Of a DNA stretch of 64,000 nt, positions 1-8,956 are shown piece after piece; position 1 is the first letter of the stretch; each line of letters starts with the position of its first letter. Location: contig NZ_CP076039.1 of NCBI RefSeq assembly GCF_014529625.1, positions 3,100,001 through 3,164,000 on the forward strand, read 5' to 3'. Source of the DNA: Candidatus Pelagisphaera phototrophica (lineage in GTDB: Bacteria; Verrucomicrobiota; Verrucomicrobiia; Opitutales; Opitutaceae). Below the pieces are notes generated by a model. It was not told where the DNA came from and did not search any database. It saw nothing but the letters and a program-made list of their open reading frames with translations. Position numbers and translations under genes: made by a program.

Positions 1-20
1 GCAGTCTCTATCTGAGAAGC

Positions 21-1199
21 ATGACCGAATTGGCGAGAGTCGATATTCAAGGTTCGACGGAGCCATCGATGGCTCTTTCCAAGGAGCTTGGAATCATCGC
101 CAATTCGCGTTTCGAACGCTTCATTGCTAGTCTTGAGAAGTCTGATGATCGGAAGGCTTCCATCGACGATTTCATGGAATCCCAAAGCGAGTTTCCGATT
201 ATTGAAGATAAGGAGATAGTTCATTTCGTTTATCGCGGCACGGCTGACGACCTTGCGATTTCGACACCGATCATCGGCGAGCGCTTTGATCACCAGATGA
301 ATCGCGTGGCGGGTACGGATTTCTATTACTATTCGGCGAGACTGGAACCGGATGCCCGCGTCTCCTACCGGTTCAGCAAGGACTTTAGCCAGACAATCGT
401 CGATCCGCTGAATGAATCCGGCTATGTTGAAATGCCTGATTTTGTTCGACCGAATCATCTTCGAGAACCGGATCCGAGTCGGCGTGGCCGGCTGGAGACG
501 GTCTCGTTCGATTCGGAGGAATTGGGTAAGAAAATCGTGTTAGACGTCTATCTTCCTCACGGCTTTTCCAGTCAGCGCTTGTATCCAGTCGCCTATTTTA
601 ACCAATCTGGGATCGCTTTGAGAACCGGCATGATCGAACGTGCCCTAGACAATCTTATAGGTGAGAGTATAGAGCCCGTTGTTGTCGTTTTCATACCAAC
701 CTTGGGTACGAATCCTGTAACTAATTATGAAGAGTATGCCGGTATATTCAAAGATCGACATTCCAGGTTCGTGTTGAATGAGGTTATACCGGAAGTTGAA
801 GGACGGTATTCGGTCAAGGACAGTCCGGATGAGAGGGCAATGATCGGCTCTATGTTTTCTGCGATCGCAACCATTCATACGGCGTTCAACTACCCAGGTT
901 ATTTCAATAAAATCGGTCTACATAATATGTGGTGGGATGAAGGCGTGGCTCGCGAATATACGCCCCAAATTCCGAATCCCGAATCGCGTTCGTTAGTCAT
1001 ATACAATGACTGGGCCACTTATGCTTATCGAAGTCCGAATGAGGGCACGGATGTCGTAGCCAGCGCCAGGCGGTTTGCCAATACTCTGAGGGGAAAAGGG
1101 TACGACTTTACGGGTGTCGAGCACCCTCAGGGCGACCAATGGGGTGACACTATTAATCGACTCGACAAACTGTTCGAGACGCTCTTCCCGATTCGTTAG
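21..1199 (+). CDS. Esterase-D/enterochelin-esterase-like protein lacking the usual nucleophile
   Basis: The architecture is that of Fes/IroD-like esterases: an N-terminal immunoglobulin-like domain (about residues 60-125, with Y-R-G-T and F-Y-Y-Y segments) followed by an alpha/beta hydrolase of the putative-esterase family (about 155-390, LDVYLPHGF then VVVVFIPTLG). In this family the nucleophile elbow reads G-x-S-F-G-G. Here the aligned segment is AMIGSMFSA, so Met stands where Ser is expected; a His is still present near the end (VEHPQGDQW). The protein may therefore be a non-catalytic or altered relative. The reading frame is open to the left edge of the window, so the true start may lie upstream; no secretion signal is seen at the shown start. 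Family assignment is fairly secure; activity is doubtful. Confidence 0.7.
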   Translation: MTELARVDIQGSTEPSMALSKELGIIANSRFERFIASLEKSDDRKASIDDFMESQSEFPIIEDKEIVHFVYRGTADDLAISTPIIGERFDHQMNRVAGTDFYYYSARLEPDARVSYRFSKDFSQTIVDPLNESGYVEMPDFVRPNHLREPDPSRRGRLETVSFDSEELGKKIVLDVYLPHGFSSQRLYPVAYFNQSGIALRTGMIERALDNLIGESIEPVVVVFIPTLGTNPVTNYEEYAGIFKDRHSRFVLNEVIPEVEGRYSVKDSPDERAMIGSMFSAIATIHTAFNYPGYFNKIGLHNMWWDEGVAREYTPQIPNPESRSLVIYNDWATYAYRSPNEGTDVVASARRFANTLRGKGYDFTGVEHPQGDQWGDTINRLDKLFETLFPIR

Positions 1200-1325
1200 G
1201 CGCGTCTCGCTCTCCGCCAACTTATCGGCTTCGGCGAGAAAGCGGCTGGTGTGGCATTGGCTACAGCTCTCGTGACACCGCGTTCGGGGCGTCCAGTATT
1301 CGCGAGCGCGTTTTATTTCCCAGGC
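1200..1325 (-). pseudogene. Multiheme cytochrome c fragment
   Basis: Read on the minus strand, the frame after a TAA at 1326-1328 gives about 40 residues containing RCHESCSQCHTSRF followed by LAEADKLAE. A CxxCH heme-binding motif lies at 1251-1265. Closely spaced Cys-His pairs followed by an F-x-x-x-A-D segment resemble one repeat of hydroxylamine-oxidoreductase-like or other multiheme c-type cytochromes. There is no start, no second heme site and no room for a whole gene, and it abuts the end of the preceding esterase-like gene. I read it as a leftover gene scrap; a chance match is possible. Confidence 0.35.
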
Positions 1326-1549
1326 TTACTCCGAGAGCCGAGTGTGCCGCTCGGCTCTACTAATTCCTATCAACTCCCACCGAATCAAATACGAACAATT
1401 AAACTTTCTATCATTAAATCACTCTTCAGCAATTCTAAAATTTATAGTTAAAGTCTTTAAAAATATGCCTATACTTTTGAGTCCAAATTGTTTCAATTCT
1501 TCATCTTGTTAGGCCTGTGATTCTTTTTTGTTTTTTTACCAACTTCACC

Positions 1550-2482
1550 ATGAAATACTCCATTCTTCTTTTCCTCCTGTTAACCCTAGGTTCTTCGTTT
1601 TGTTTTAGCCAATCCGGGCGGGAAGCTTCATTCATTCAGTGGGTCCATAAAGAACCCCACGAAAGAGACCTCCCCGTCCCCGACTACTACCTACACAATA
1701 CCTTCTTTTCCAAAGCAGCGGGACAGCAGGTGGGTTACTGCATCTACTTGCCTCCAAACTATGAGGCTGATTCTAGCAAACGTTATCCAGTCATCTATAA
1801 CCTACATGGCAATGGCGGCAATGAATGGGATCGCGGACAAGAATGCACCGTTCTGCACGAAGGGATCTTAGCAGGAAAGTGGCCGCCGATGATCATGGTA
1901 TTTCCGAACGGAGGAAAAACGACATTTTATAAGGATTCCTACGATGGGAAGCTACCCATTGAAACGATGTTCATCAAAGAACTGATCCCCTACATCGATA
2001 AAAACTACCGCACCATCGCTAGGCGGGAAGGCCGAGCCATTGAAGGGTTTTCGATGGGTGGTCGCGGTTCGACACGCTTGGTCATGAAACATCCGAACAT
2101 GTTCTGTTCCTTATTCTGCCAAGCGGGAAACGTTCCGCATACTGCGGATGGGTATGCCCCTGACTCGCCTGATACCTATCCCAACTATTACCTAGGTCCC
2201 GACAAACAAGCTTACATCGACAACGATGCTTTCCTCCTGCTCGCAAAAAACCTGAAGGCAATCAAGCAGCTCCGGATTCTCATCGCCTGTGGTACCCAGG
2301 ACGACACTCACATCGTTACCATCCGCGAATTTCATCAGGCCTTATTGGAACATGGCGTGGATCATAGCTACTGGGAGTTGGAGGGCTTGAAACACAGTCG
2401 AAAACAATTCATTAAGCTACTCTCCCCTCTTTTATACGACTACCATGTAGAGTCTTTTAGACGGGCAGGAAGTTTGGATTAG
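1550..2482 (+). CDS. Exported esterase D-family hydrolase
   Basis: A 310-residue protein starting at the ATG at 1550, chosen because it begins directly with a signal peptide (MKYSILLFLLLTLGSSFCFS) ending near residue 20. The body is a putative-esterase (esterase D) alpha/beta hydrolase: VIYNLHGNGGNEWDRG (oxyanion region), nucleophile elbow GFSMGGRG around residue 177, and a C-terminal GLKHSRKQF supplying the likely catalytic His. It is predicted to act outside the cytoplasm on sugar-linked or other esters. It stands alone, with the two glycosyltransferase genes downstream beyond a hairpin. The N-terminal extension possible from 1517 would disrupt the signal peptide and is not favoured. Confidence 0.8.
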   Translation: MKYSILLFLLLTLGSSFCFSQSGREASFIQWVHKEPHERDLPVPDYYLHNTFFSKAAGQQVGYCIYLPPNYEADSSKRYPVIYNLHGNGGNEWDRGQECTVLHEGILAGKWPPMIMVFPNGGKTTFYKDSYDGKLPIETMFIKELIPYIDKNYRTIARREGRAIEGFSMGGRGSTRLVMKHPNMFCSLFCQAGNVPHTADGYAPDSPDTYPNYYLGPDKQAYIDNDAFLLLAKNLKAIKQLRILIACGTQDDTHIVTIREFHQALLEHGVDHSYWELEGLKHSRKQFIKLLSPLLYDYHVESFRRAGSLD

Positions 2483-2656
2483 ACGCGCGACTATAATATC
2501 GAAGCCATAGGAACCCCACCATATTCCCTCATAACCACCCCCCTTTTCACTCCCTCAAGCCAAAAGCAAATTTCTAGCAGTCACCAATGCTAGTATACAT
2601 GGGTTTCTGGGAGGGGCATCACTACCCTTGTTAAGTTTAGGTGATACGACTTGGCT

Positions 2657-2683
2657 AAGGCCCGATGAATTACAGGGCCTTTT
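2657..2683. terminator. Hairpin resembling a factor-independent terminator
   Basis: AAGGCCC (2657-2663) and GGGCCTT (2675-2681) form a perfect 7-bp stem with an 11-nt loop, followed by T residues. It lies about 175 bp after the esterase and about 75 bp before the chosen start of the first glycosyltransferase. Because it would sit over a start at 2665, it favours the ATG at 2761 for that gene. Confidence 0.45.
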
Positions 2684-2760
2684 CGGGGATGTGTCCATTA
2701 ATAGTTAGATTTGTAATTTTTTACCTGACTTATGGTAACAATAAGTTATGTCTTTTTGAC

Positions 2761-3753
2761 ATGTTACCTGAAGGTCCAGTTGTTGCATTCGTCCCTCAGG
2801 AGGTATTCAGCACGACTCAAAAATGTTTAAAACGACTCTATGAAGTTACCGAAGAGCCTTTTGACTTGGTGTGTATTGACGGGAATTCCGATAGCAAGAC
2901 AAAGGCATTCCTAGAGGATTACTCTCAGGAGAAGGGTTTCACATTGCTTAGGAGTGAGCGCTATCTCCCCCCGAACCAAGCTCGCAATATGGCCTACGAG
3001 TGGGCTAAAGAAAATTCGGAAGGGGATTATATCGTATTTATCGATAATGACGCCTTGGTGTCCTCAGGTTGGCTTACTGCTATGGTTAATTGTGCGGATG
3101 AAACAGGCGCTGGCCTCGTTGGCCCTGCCTATTATGAGCATCTTCCTGAGTGCTCAAAGCTACACATGTATGGAGGGGAATGTGGTATTGAACGCGATGA
3201 GTCTGGCGAATTAACCCTTTTTGAGCGCCACGATTGCCAGCACAAAGACGAAGCAGGGTTGGAAACTCCGCTTGTCCGCAAGTCGACCGGTTTAATCGAG
3301 TTTCACGCAGTATTAGTGAGAATGGACTTACTCGCAAAAACTGGAGGCCTTGATCCGGCACTCTCGTGCTTTGCAGAACACGCCGACCTTTCTATGTTAG
3401 CCAAGCAACACGGCTATGAAATTTGGCTGGAGCCAGACTCTAAGGTGACGTATGTCCCGCCTAAGCGTTTGGAGCGAACAGACCGCGATTTTTTCTTCCT
3501 CCGTTGGAGTGAGGATTGGATGCAAGCAGATCAAAAGCATTTGATAGATAAGTGGGACTTGGAATATTTCCCGAACACTAAAGGTCGCGGCCTTCAATGG
3601 CTTCGGATTCATCGTGGGTTTGGATGCCAAAGTGTATCCAGAGTTCGCAAGATTTTTGGCAACAAAATTGGGCGATTCTATGAAAAAAGAATATTTAAAC
3701 GCCTCGAACCGAAATGGAATCGCTATAAGTACGCCTCTCACAAATGGAAGTAG
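2761..3753 (+). CDS. Family 2 glycosyltransferase
   Basis: A GT-A fold glycosyltransferase of family GT2. It shows FDLVCIDGNSDSKTKAFLED (nucleotide-sugar binding edge, residues about 32-50), NQARNMAYEWA, then YIVFIDNDALVSSGW, where the DND takes the place of the metal-binding DxD. The C-terminal third is rich in aromatic and basic residues. It would transfer a sugar to a polysaccharide or glycoconjugate; donor and acceptor cannot be told. The ATG at 2761 opens directly into the first beta strand, while an in-frame ATG at 2665 adds 32 unrelated residues and overlaps a hairpin. A second GT2 gene follows 125 bp later in the same direction. Confidence 0.8.
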   Translation: MLPEGPVVAFVPQEVFSTTQKCLKRLYEVTEEPFDLVCIDGNSDSKTKAFLEDYSQEKGFTLLRSERYLPPNQARNMAYEWAKENSEGDYIVFIDNDALVSSGWLTAMVNCADETGAGLVGPAYYEHLPECSKLHMYGGECGIERDESGELTLFERHDCQHKDEAGLETPLVRKSTGLIEFHAVLVRMDLLAKTGGLDPALSCFAEHADLSMLAKQHGYEIWLEPDSKVTYVPPKRLERTDRDFFFLRWSEDWMQADQKHLIDKWDLEYFPNTKGRGLQWLRIHRGFGCQSVSRVRKIFGNKIGRFYEKRIFKRLEPKWNRYKYASHKWK

Positions 3754-3878
3754 CTCAAACTAACATTCAACTTTATAATCAGCTCACTGCGAGTGAAGAA
3801 GGCGTCCCTGGATTTAAGAGACGTAAGAAGGGAACGGCTTTAAGCCGCCTTGTTAGACAGATCTCAAAAAAATAGTCT

Positions 3879-4823
3879 ATGGATACTATAACGAAGGGCG
3901 AGGAGGGCGTCGCTGTGGTCATACCAGTCCATAATCGCCCCACGATTCTCCAAGAGACATTGGTGTATGTTATGAGGCAGACCTTGCTGCCTAATAAGTT
4001 GATCATAGTCGATGACGGGTCCTCTGACGATACCGCATCGCAAGCAGAGGACTGGTTAAAAGCTAACGCAGGCTCTGTCGACTGGATGTTAATTCGTAAT
4101 TCACATTCTGGGGCCGCGATCGCACGAACCACTGGATTCAAGGAAATCGGTGATCTCCAATACGTAGCTTTTTTAGATTCAGATGATCATTGGCCCACTG
4201 ATTTTCTAGAGCGATGTGTGGCTAATCTAGAGGCCAGCCCTGATGCTGTATTAGCGATTACTGAGCGCAAGTATCGCATTCTTGCGGATGAAATGCCTCA
4301 GTCCTCAGGTGGAGCCGAGATAGTGGCAAATCCAATTCCCTGGCTGTTCGAACATGGTGCGGGAATCACTTCTTGTTCACTTTTACGCACTAGCTCAGTC
4401 CGTAAGGTGGGTGGTTGGCCGATTAGACTGAGCGGCGAAGGCTCCGATGATAGCGAGTTCTTCTGTTTATTGTCATTGGAAGGGCCATGGGCTTTTGCCG
4501 AAGGAGAGCCAGTCCTCTTCCATATAGGGAATGCTGTGGAAAGGAATGAATCAGTTAACTTGAGTCGTAAATACGCTGATAGAGATTTGCGATGGGCTCG
4601 GAGTCACGAAGATATCTATCAAAAACTTCTGAAATTAGACCCTTCGCTGAAAACCACTAGATTGAAAAAATCATTGGCCGAACGCTGGTATCGAGCGGGT
4701 AAACACTGCCATAAGGTTCGTGATTGGTCTGAGGCTCGTTCTTGTTTTCGACGAGCGCTGTATTGGAATTCTCAAAAATGGATATATTGGAAGCGATTTT
4801 TGAAATCTGGATTCAAAGGATGA
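3879..4823 (+). CDS. Family 2 glycosyltransferase
   Basis: A classical GT2 N-terminus: VAVVIPVHNRPTILQETL (residues about 9-26), LIIVDDGSSDDT, and YVAFLDSDDHW with the DxD-type metal site. The central region carries GAGITSCSLLRTSSV and EGSDDSEFFCLLS, the usual second acidic site. The final 60 residues are basic and aromatic (RWYRAGKHCHKVRDW), resembling a TPR-like tail seen in some GT2 enzymes. It follows another GT2 gene in the same direction; the pair may add sugars to one surface glycan. No polymerase or flippase gene is nearby, so the pathway is unknown. Confidence 0.8.
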   Translation: MDTITKGEEGVAVVIPVHNRPTILQETLVYVMRQTLLPNKLIIVDDGSSDDTASQAEDWLKANAGSVDWMLIRNSHSGAAIARTTGFKEIGDLQYVAFLDSDDHWPTDFLERCVANLEASPDAVLAITERKYRILADEMPQSSGGAEIVANPIPWLFEHGAGITSCSLLRTSSVRKVGGWPIRLSGEGSDDSEFFCLLSLEGPWAFAEGEPVLFHIGNAVERNESVNLSRKYADRDLRWARSHEDIYQKLLKLDPSLKTTRLKKSLAERWYRAGKHCHKVRDWSEARSCFRRALYWNSQKWIYWKRFLKSGFKG

Positions 4824-4908
4824 TTCGCTAGACCGACGATCGCCGGCCGTTGAAATCGATCAATGATACCAATAAGGCCTCTTGATCCACACCAATCCAC
4901 GGAATTTC

Positions 4909-4983
4909 TAACTTTGAAGTGCTAAACCAACCTTTAGCCTTCCCTTCGCATCGGATAGGAACAATTGAATTTCCTATCAACAA
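4909..4983 (+). repeat. Dispersed intergenic repeat, copy A
   Basis: One of four 75-76 bp copies in this window. Conserved blocks are AAACCAACCTTTAG (4924-4937) and CAATTGAATTTCCTATC (from 4962), separated by the same distance (38 bp start to start) in all copies. GATAGGAA (4954-4961) and TTCCTATC (4971-4978) form a perfect 8-bp inverted repeat. Weaker similarity to copy B extends about 35 bp further upstream. It ends 27 bp before the start of the decayed esterase at 5011. Confidence 0.8.
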
Positions 4984-5010
4984 TCAAATTCATTCTATTC
5001 CTCTAATTAT

Positions 5011-5270
5011 ATGATCTTCAAACACGCATCGATCCTCTTTTTTACCATTGTAGTTTGATCTCATGCAGTCGTGGCCGAGAAGCCTGTCCCTACCCATGCG
5101 GATGTTTCCTATGGCGCACACGATAAAAACGTATTCGATATTTGGATAACTCCATCAGACAACCCCACACCGCTGGTCATCTATATTCACGGCGGAGGCT
5201 TTCGCAAAGGAAACAAAAATACCATCACCGAAGACTCGTTGAAACAATTTCAAGAAGCCGGTCTATCACT
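5011..5270 (+). pseudogene. Truncated exported carboxylesterase-like gene
   Basis: From the ATG at 5011 the frame reads as a signal peptide (MIFKHASILFFTIVV), then an in-frame TGA at 5056-5058, then continues into a mature esterase N-terminus: THADVSYGAHDKNVFDIW and VIYIHGGGFRKGNK with the oxyanion HGGGF motif of BD-FAE/carboxylesterase-like hydrolases. Homology stops near 5270 (after FQEAGL); the nucleophile and His regions are absent, and the following DNA reads as an unrelated gene on the other strand. The gene is therefore broken twice, by a nonsense codon and by loss of its 3' two thirds. Confidence 0.75.
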
Positions 5271-5430
5271 CATCCGGGAACCGCTTAAGGTTTCTTTTAA
5301 CCGACTGATTGAATGCTCCCGTGCGAACTCCGTAAATGTTCGCCAAGTCACTATTTAAAACGACAGATAATCCACGAACGGTGTAGATCTCAGGTTGTTG
5401 ATCGGTCAGTGAAAGCTGAGAGGACTTCTA
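5266..5430 (-). pseudogene. ORF6N-domain gene fragment
   Basis: On the minus strand the frame gives PEIYTVRGLSVVLNSDLANI, then YGVRTGAFNQSVKRNLKRFP, which matches the start of the ORF6N domain (DNA-binding domain of phage and mobile-element proteins; consensus D-L-A-x-L-Y-G-V ... V-K-R-N-x-x-R-F-P). It runs into a TGA at 5266-5268 exactly where the truncated esterase begins, and a TAG closes the frame upstream at 5428-5430. Only about 50 residues remain. It marks the scar of a recombination or deletion joining two unrelated genes. Confidence 0.6.
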
Positions 5431-5702
5431 CTTAGATCCCATAGCATTAGATTACTGCCTCGTACGGCTATCGCTCAAGCTCATGCTCTTCAAAAGGTTT
5501 CGGAGCGATAATCCAAAGGGATCTAACGAACGTGGTGACACCAACACAAAATCCCGGAAACACCAGCTTCAGGTTCTTTTAGAATCATGCACCCTGGGAA
5601 CATGGACCCTTAAGATTTTAGCATTTTGAGTAAGCTTACAGATTGGTTGAGAGCAGAATACCAAACAACAAGGGCCTACCCCCTAAGGTCTCTCTAGGCG
5701 GT
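5431..5702. other. Intergenic stretch without a clear gene
   Basis: Between the ORF6N fragment and the 3' end of the sulfatase. Minus-strand reading gives a short run RSLDPFGLSLRNLLKSMSLS ending at a stop, which may be a scrap of a repeated element, but I could not assign it. No promoter or terminator stands out. Confidence 0.3.
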
Positions 5703-7520
5703 TTATTTCCGCGTAACATATACAAAGAAAGCTCCGGAGATAGGATCCCGGTAACTTCTTTCCAACCATGTATGAAGAAGGATGGGACCTTCTTCGAGCT
5801 GGAAAGTAAAGGTAGCCGACGTATCCGAAGGGTCTACCGTCGTTCTCTGCACTTCCCTGCCCAACTGAATGCGCACCTCTCCAACAGGCAATGCAACCCC
5901 CTCAACTCCCCACCTGACTCGATAATCCGCCATCGCTGGAAGGCCTTCAGTGAAAGATGCATTTACCTCCTTTGGCCAACGCCGTACTTCAAACTCGTAT
6001 TCCCCCGCCTCGGCGACTTCCAGATTCCAATAACTATTTTTCCCTACACCGCGACGGACTTGCACTTGCTGGTCGACAAAGACGTCCAGCCATTCACAAG
6101 CAGAAAGCATCATGGGGTTCTCACGATCGCTTCCGATTATCACCGCTTGGGGCTCGTTCACGATGTCTTTCACATCGTTCCACCAACGATCTAAATGAGC
6201 CCGCATCTTAGCGGCCACGTCCGGATACTGATCGATGACGTTTGTCTGCTGCAGGGGGTCACTTTCCAAATCATAAAGCTCTCGATCCTGCAACATACGC
6301 CAGCGTTTCCACAACACAACTCCCCCTTCTCGGTGCATTTGAGACGGGGCATTCGGCGAAGGATATTCAAAGCCGAATGGGAGCCGACTATAGTTAATTA
6401 CGATCATTCGATCCTCCGGTGGTAATTCGACTTGTCCTCGAAAAACTGGGGCCAGATTCACACCATCAAAGCGGGGCGAATTAGTGGGTTCGATATCACA
6501 GAGATCGAGCAAAGTAGGCAAAATGTCCTGAATCGTGGTAAGTCCCAGGATATCCCGCGATTGGCCTAGATTACCACCGGGCCAACGCAAAAAGAAAGGC
6601 ACTCGATGGCCGCCCTCCCAAAGCTGGGCTTTTCTGCCACGCATGCCGGCCGGAAAATACCGGTCTCCAAAATTGGTGCCGTTGTCGGTTTGAAAAATGA
6701 GGATGGTATCTTCAGCCAAGCCTTCCTCTTCCAAAAAGTCCATCAAGCGACCCAAGTTGTTGTCGATATTCAGGATCATGCCAAAGAAACCGGCCAAGTC
6801 ATCCCGCTTTACACCTGGAAATTGAGGCAAATCATGCCCCTCCATGGCAGCATATGCCGCTTTCAGCTCCTTCTCAGGCGCCCAAAATGGGCTGTGAGGA
6901 GCATTGGTGGGAATGTAAGCAAAAAAGGGTTCACCAGCATCGGACTGCCGCTTGATCCAATGCATGGCTTCTCGAAAGAAAGCGTCCGTGCAAAACCCGG
7001 GAACCTGCTTTCGCTTTCCATTCACCATAAAAGTGTCGTCAAAATAATCGTTATCCCAGAAATCTCCAGCGGAGTTGATGTGAGATGAGGGAAACCACAG
7101 GGTTTCATCGAAGCCACGGTCTTCAGGACGATAGGGATAATTGTCTCCAAGATGCCATTTTCCGAATATGCCCGTTTTGTAGCCCGCGTCCTGAAAGAAA
7201 TTGGCCATAGTAGGCAGCTCTGCCCGAAGCAAAGTTCTCCCTGAGCTGACATTTATGGCCCCATTTTTGGCCGCATCCAAACCTGTCAATAATTGACCAC
7301 GACTAGGCGTACACATCGGAGCTGCATGGTAGTCCGACAAACGAAAGCTTTGATCATGCAGTTTGTCCATGTGCGGTGTATTCAGAATAGGATTACCGTG
7401 CACCGACATTTCGCCGTAACCTTGATCGTCAGTCATCACATAGACGACATTGGGACGGCCATATACAACGCCCTCGATTAGCAGAATGGCGAGTAGAGAA
7501 AGGAAAAAGAAGCGCCTCAT
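5703..7520 (-). CDS. Exported formylglycine-dependent sulfatase
   Basis: A 605-residue type I sulfatase. It has a signal peptide (residues 1-21), the metal-binding NVVYVMTDDQGYGEM (Asp31-Asp32), and the sulfatase signature M-C-T-P-S-R with Cys70 as the residue converted to formylglycine. Further conserved blocks are IFGKWHLGD and FQTDNGTNFGD. About 110 extra C-terminal residues form a beta-rich domain. It would hydrolyse sulfate esters, probably on an algal polysaccharide, outside the cytoplasm; a formylglycine-generating enzyme elsewhere is required. It is divergent from the DUF2264 gene, with 107 bp between the starts, suggesting a shared regulatory region for glycan use. Confidence 0.9.
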   Translation of the reverse strand: MRRFFFLSLLAILLIEGVVYGRPNVVYVMTDDQGYGEMSVHGNPILNTPHMDKLHDQSFRLSDYHAAPMCTPSRGQLLTGLDAAKNGAINVSSGRTLLRAELPTMANFFQDAGYKTGIFGKWHLGDNYPYRPEDRGFDETLWFPSSHINSAGDFWDNDYFDDTFMVNGKRKQVPGFCTDAFFREAMHWIKRQSDAGEPFFAYIPTNAPHSPFWAPEKELKAAYAAMEGHDLPQFPGVKRDDLAGFFGMILNIDNNLGRLMDFLEEEGLAEDTILIFQTDNGTNFGDRYFPAGMRGRKAQLWEGGHRVPFFLRWPGGNLGQSRDILGLTTIQDILPTLLDLCDIEPTNSPRFDGVNLAPVFRGQVELPPEDRMIVINYSRLPFGFEYPSPNAPSQMHREGGVVLWKRWRMLQDRELYDLESDPLQQTNVIDQYPDVAAKMRAHLDRWWNDVKDIVNEPQAVIIGSDRENPMMLSACEWLDVFVDQQVQVRRGVGKNSYWNLEVAEAGEYEFEVRRWPKEVNASFTEGLPAMADYRVRWGVEGVALPVGEVRIQLGREVQRTTVDPSDTSATFTFQLEEGPILLHTWLERSYRDPISGAFFVYVTRK

Positions 7521-7627
7521 GAATTGATCTAAAATCTAAAAACTGAGACCTCGCCTAACAGGGTCAATCGTTTTCCAAAGCAATTTAACTTGAATCTAGC
7601 AGCCAAGCTTTAGTAATTCTTCGAGCT

Positions 7628-8902
7628 ATGTCACGAAGCCGCCAGCTCATTCACTCTCAGACCCGACCAATCCAATGTATTCAACCACTCTCAATTTTAG
7701 TCGGTTTAATACTTCTTCTTGCGACACCACTCCTCAGCAATGAAAGCAAAGATACCGGTCAATGGGACCGGCTCTATACGATTCATGTGCTACGCCAGCT
7801 GGCCGACCCCGTATTGAATCCGCTGAGCAGGAATGAATTGCACCAGTCCGTGCCGAAACGGGATTGGGAGATTGAACAGAATAATTTTCAAAGCTCACCC
7901 TTGCAGGCCTTCGTTCGAGTGCTATCCGGTATTGGTCCTTGGTTGTCACTCGGCGCAGACGAAACAGAAGAAGGCCAGTTGCGAGCACAGTACATAGAAC
8001 TTTCTCGGACTGGTATCATCAACGCGACAAGCCCAGAGGTGCCCGACTTCATGTTTGGAGAAGCAGCCCGTGATCGCATTGTTCATGCCCACAACTTAGC
8101 CTATCCACTCGTTGTAGCGAAAAAACAATTGTGGGAGCCCCTGAGCGAAAAAGAGAAAGGAAACGTAATCACAGCCCTAAAATCCCACCGCCCCTTTGAG
8201 GCATTTCCAGGCACCTGGTTGTGGTTCTCAGCCATCATCGAAGCCACGCTCTGGGAGCTGACCGGCGAATGTGAAATGCAGCATATCGAACGAGCTGTAG
8301 AAAGCTACATGAACTGGTACATTGGCGATGGTTACTACACCAATGGAGAAGTATTTAATTGGGATAACTACAACAGCTATGTCGCCCAGCCGCTCATGCT
8401 CGAAGTGCTGCGCATCTGCAAAGACCAGGGACACTCGTTGGGTGATAATTGGGACACAGTCAAAGCTCGCGCGTTCCGTTATGCCGAGGTGCTTGAGCAT
8501 ATGATTTCTCCCGAGGGCACCTTTCCAGTAATCGGTCGTTCCTCTGTTTACCGTTTTGCTTCATTGCAACACCTGGGGTACGTCGGAGCGCGAGTGGATT
8601 GGCCAGAGCTTCTTGATCCTGGCGCAACCCGCGCGGCCATGACCACGGTGATCAAACGCATGGTTGAGGCACCTGGGATGTTTGACGAAAACGGCTGGCT
8701 GCAACCCGGCTATGTTGGACACCAACCATCGGCCCGTGATAGCTACATTAATACCGGAGCACTTTATAACTGCACACTTGGCCTCGCTCACCTTGGCATG
8801 CCGGCCGACCACCCTTTCTGGACAGCTCCGAAGGCAAAGTGGTTTCAACAAAGCGTTTGGAGCGGAGAAGACGTAGCCAACCAAAGAGCCTACCGTGAAT
8901 AG
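7628..8902 (+). CDS. DUF2264-family protein, probably exported
   Basis: A 424-residue protein with a hydrophobic N-terminal segment (about residues 22-38) suitable as signal peptide or anchor. The body is rich in Trp and Tyr with repeated helical segments (GTWLWFSAIIEATLW, YIGDGYYTNGEVFNWDNYNS, FPVIGRSSVYRF), as in the DUF2264 family, whose (alpha/alpha)-barrel fold is related to glycoside hydrolases acting on uronic-acid sugars. Enzyme activity is unproven. Its divergent arrangement with a sulfatase fits a role in degrading sulfated polysaccharide. Length is close to the N-terminal DUF2264 domain alone. Confidence 0.75.
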   Translation: MSRSRQLIHSQTRPIQCIQPLSILVGLILLLATPLLSNESKDTGQWDRLYTIHVLRQLADPVLNPLSRNELHQSVPKRDWEIEQNNFQSSPLQAFVRVLSGIGPWLSLGADETEEGQLRAQYIELSRTGIINATSPEVPDFMFGEAARDRIVHAHNLAYPLVVAKKQLWEPLSEKEKGNVITALKSHRPFEAFPGTWLWFSAIIEATLWELTGECEMQHIERAVESYMNWYIGDGYYTNGEVFNWDNYNSYVAQPLMLEVLRICKDQGHSLGDNWDTVKARAFRYAEVLEHMISPEGTFPVIGRSSVYRFASLQHLGYVGARVDWPELLDPGATRAAMTTVIKRMVEAPGMFDENGWLQPGYVGHQPSARDSYINTGALYNCTLGLAHLGMPADHPFWTAPKAKWFQQSVWSGEDVANQRAYRE

Positions 8903-8956
8903 GCCTGATCGAGATCGAGTTAAACCCTCGTGGTCCTCTGGAAAAGGAATCGCGTT

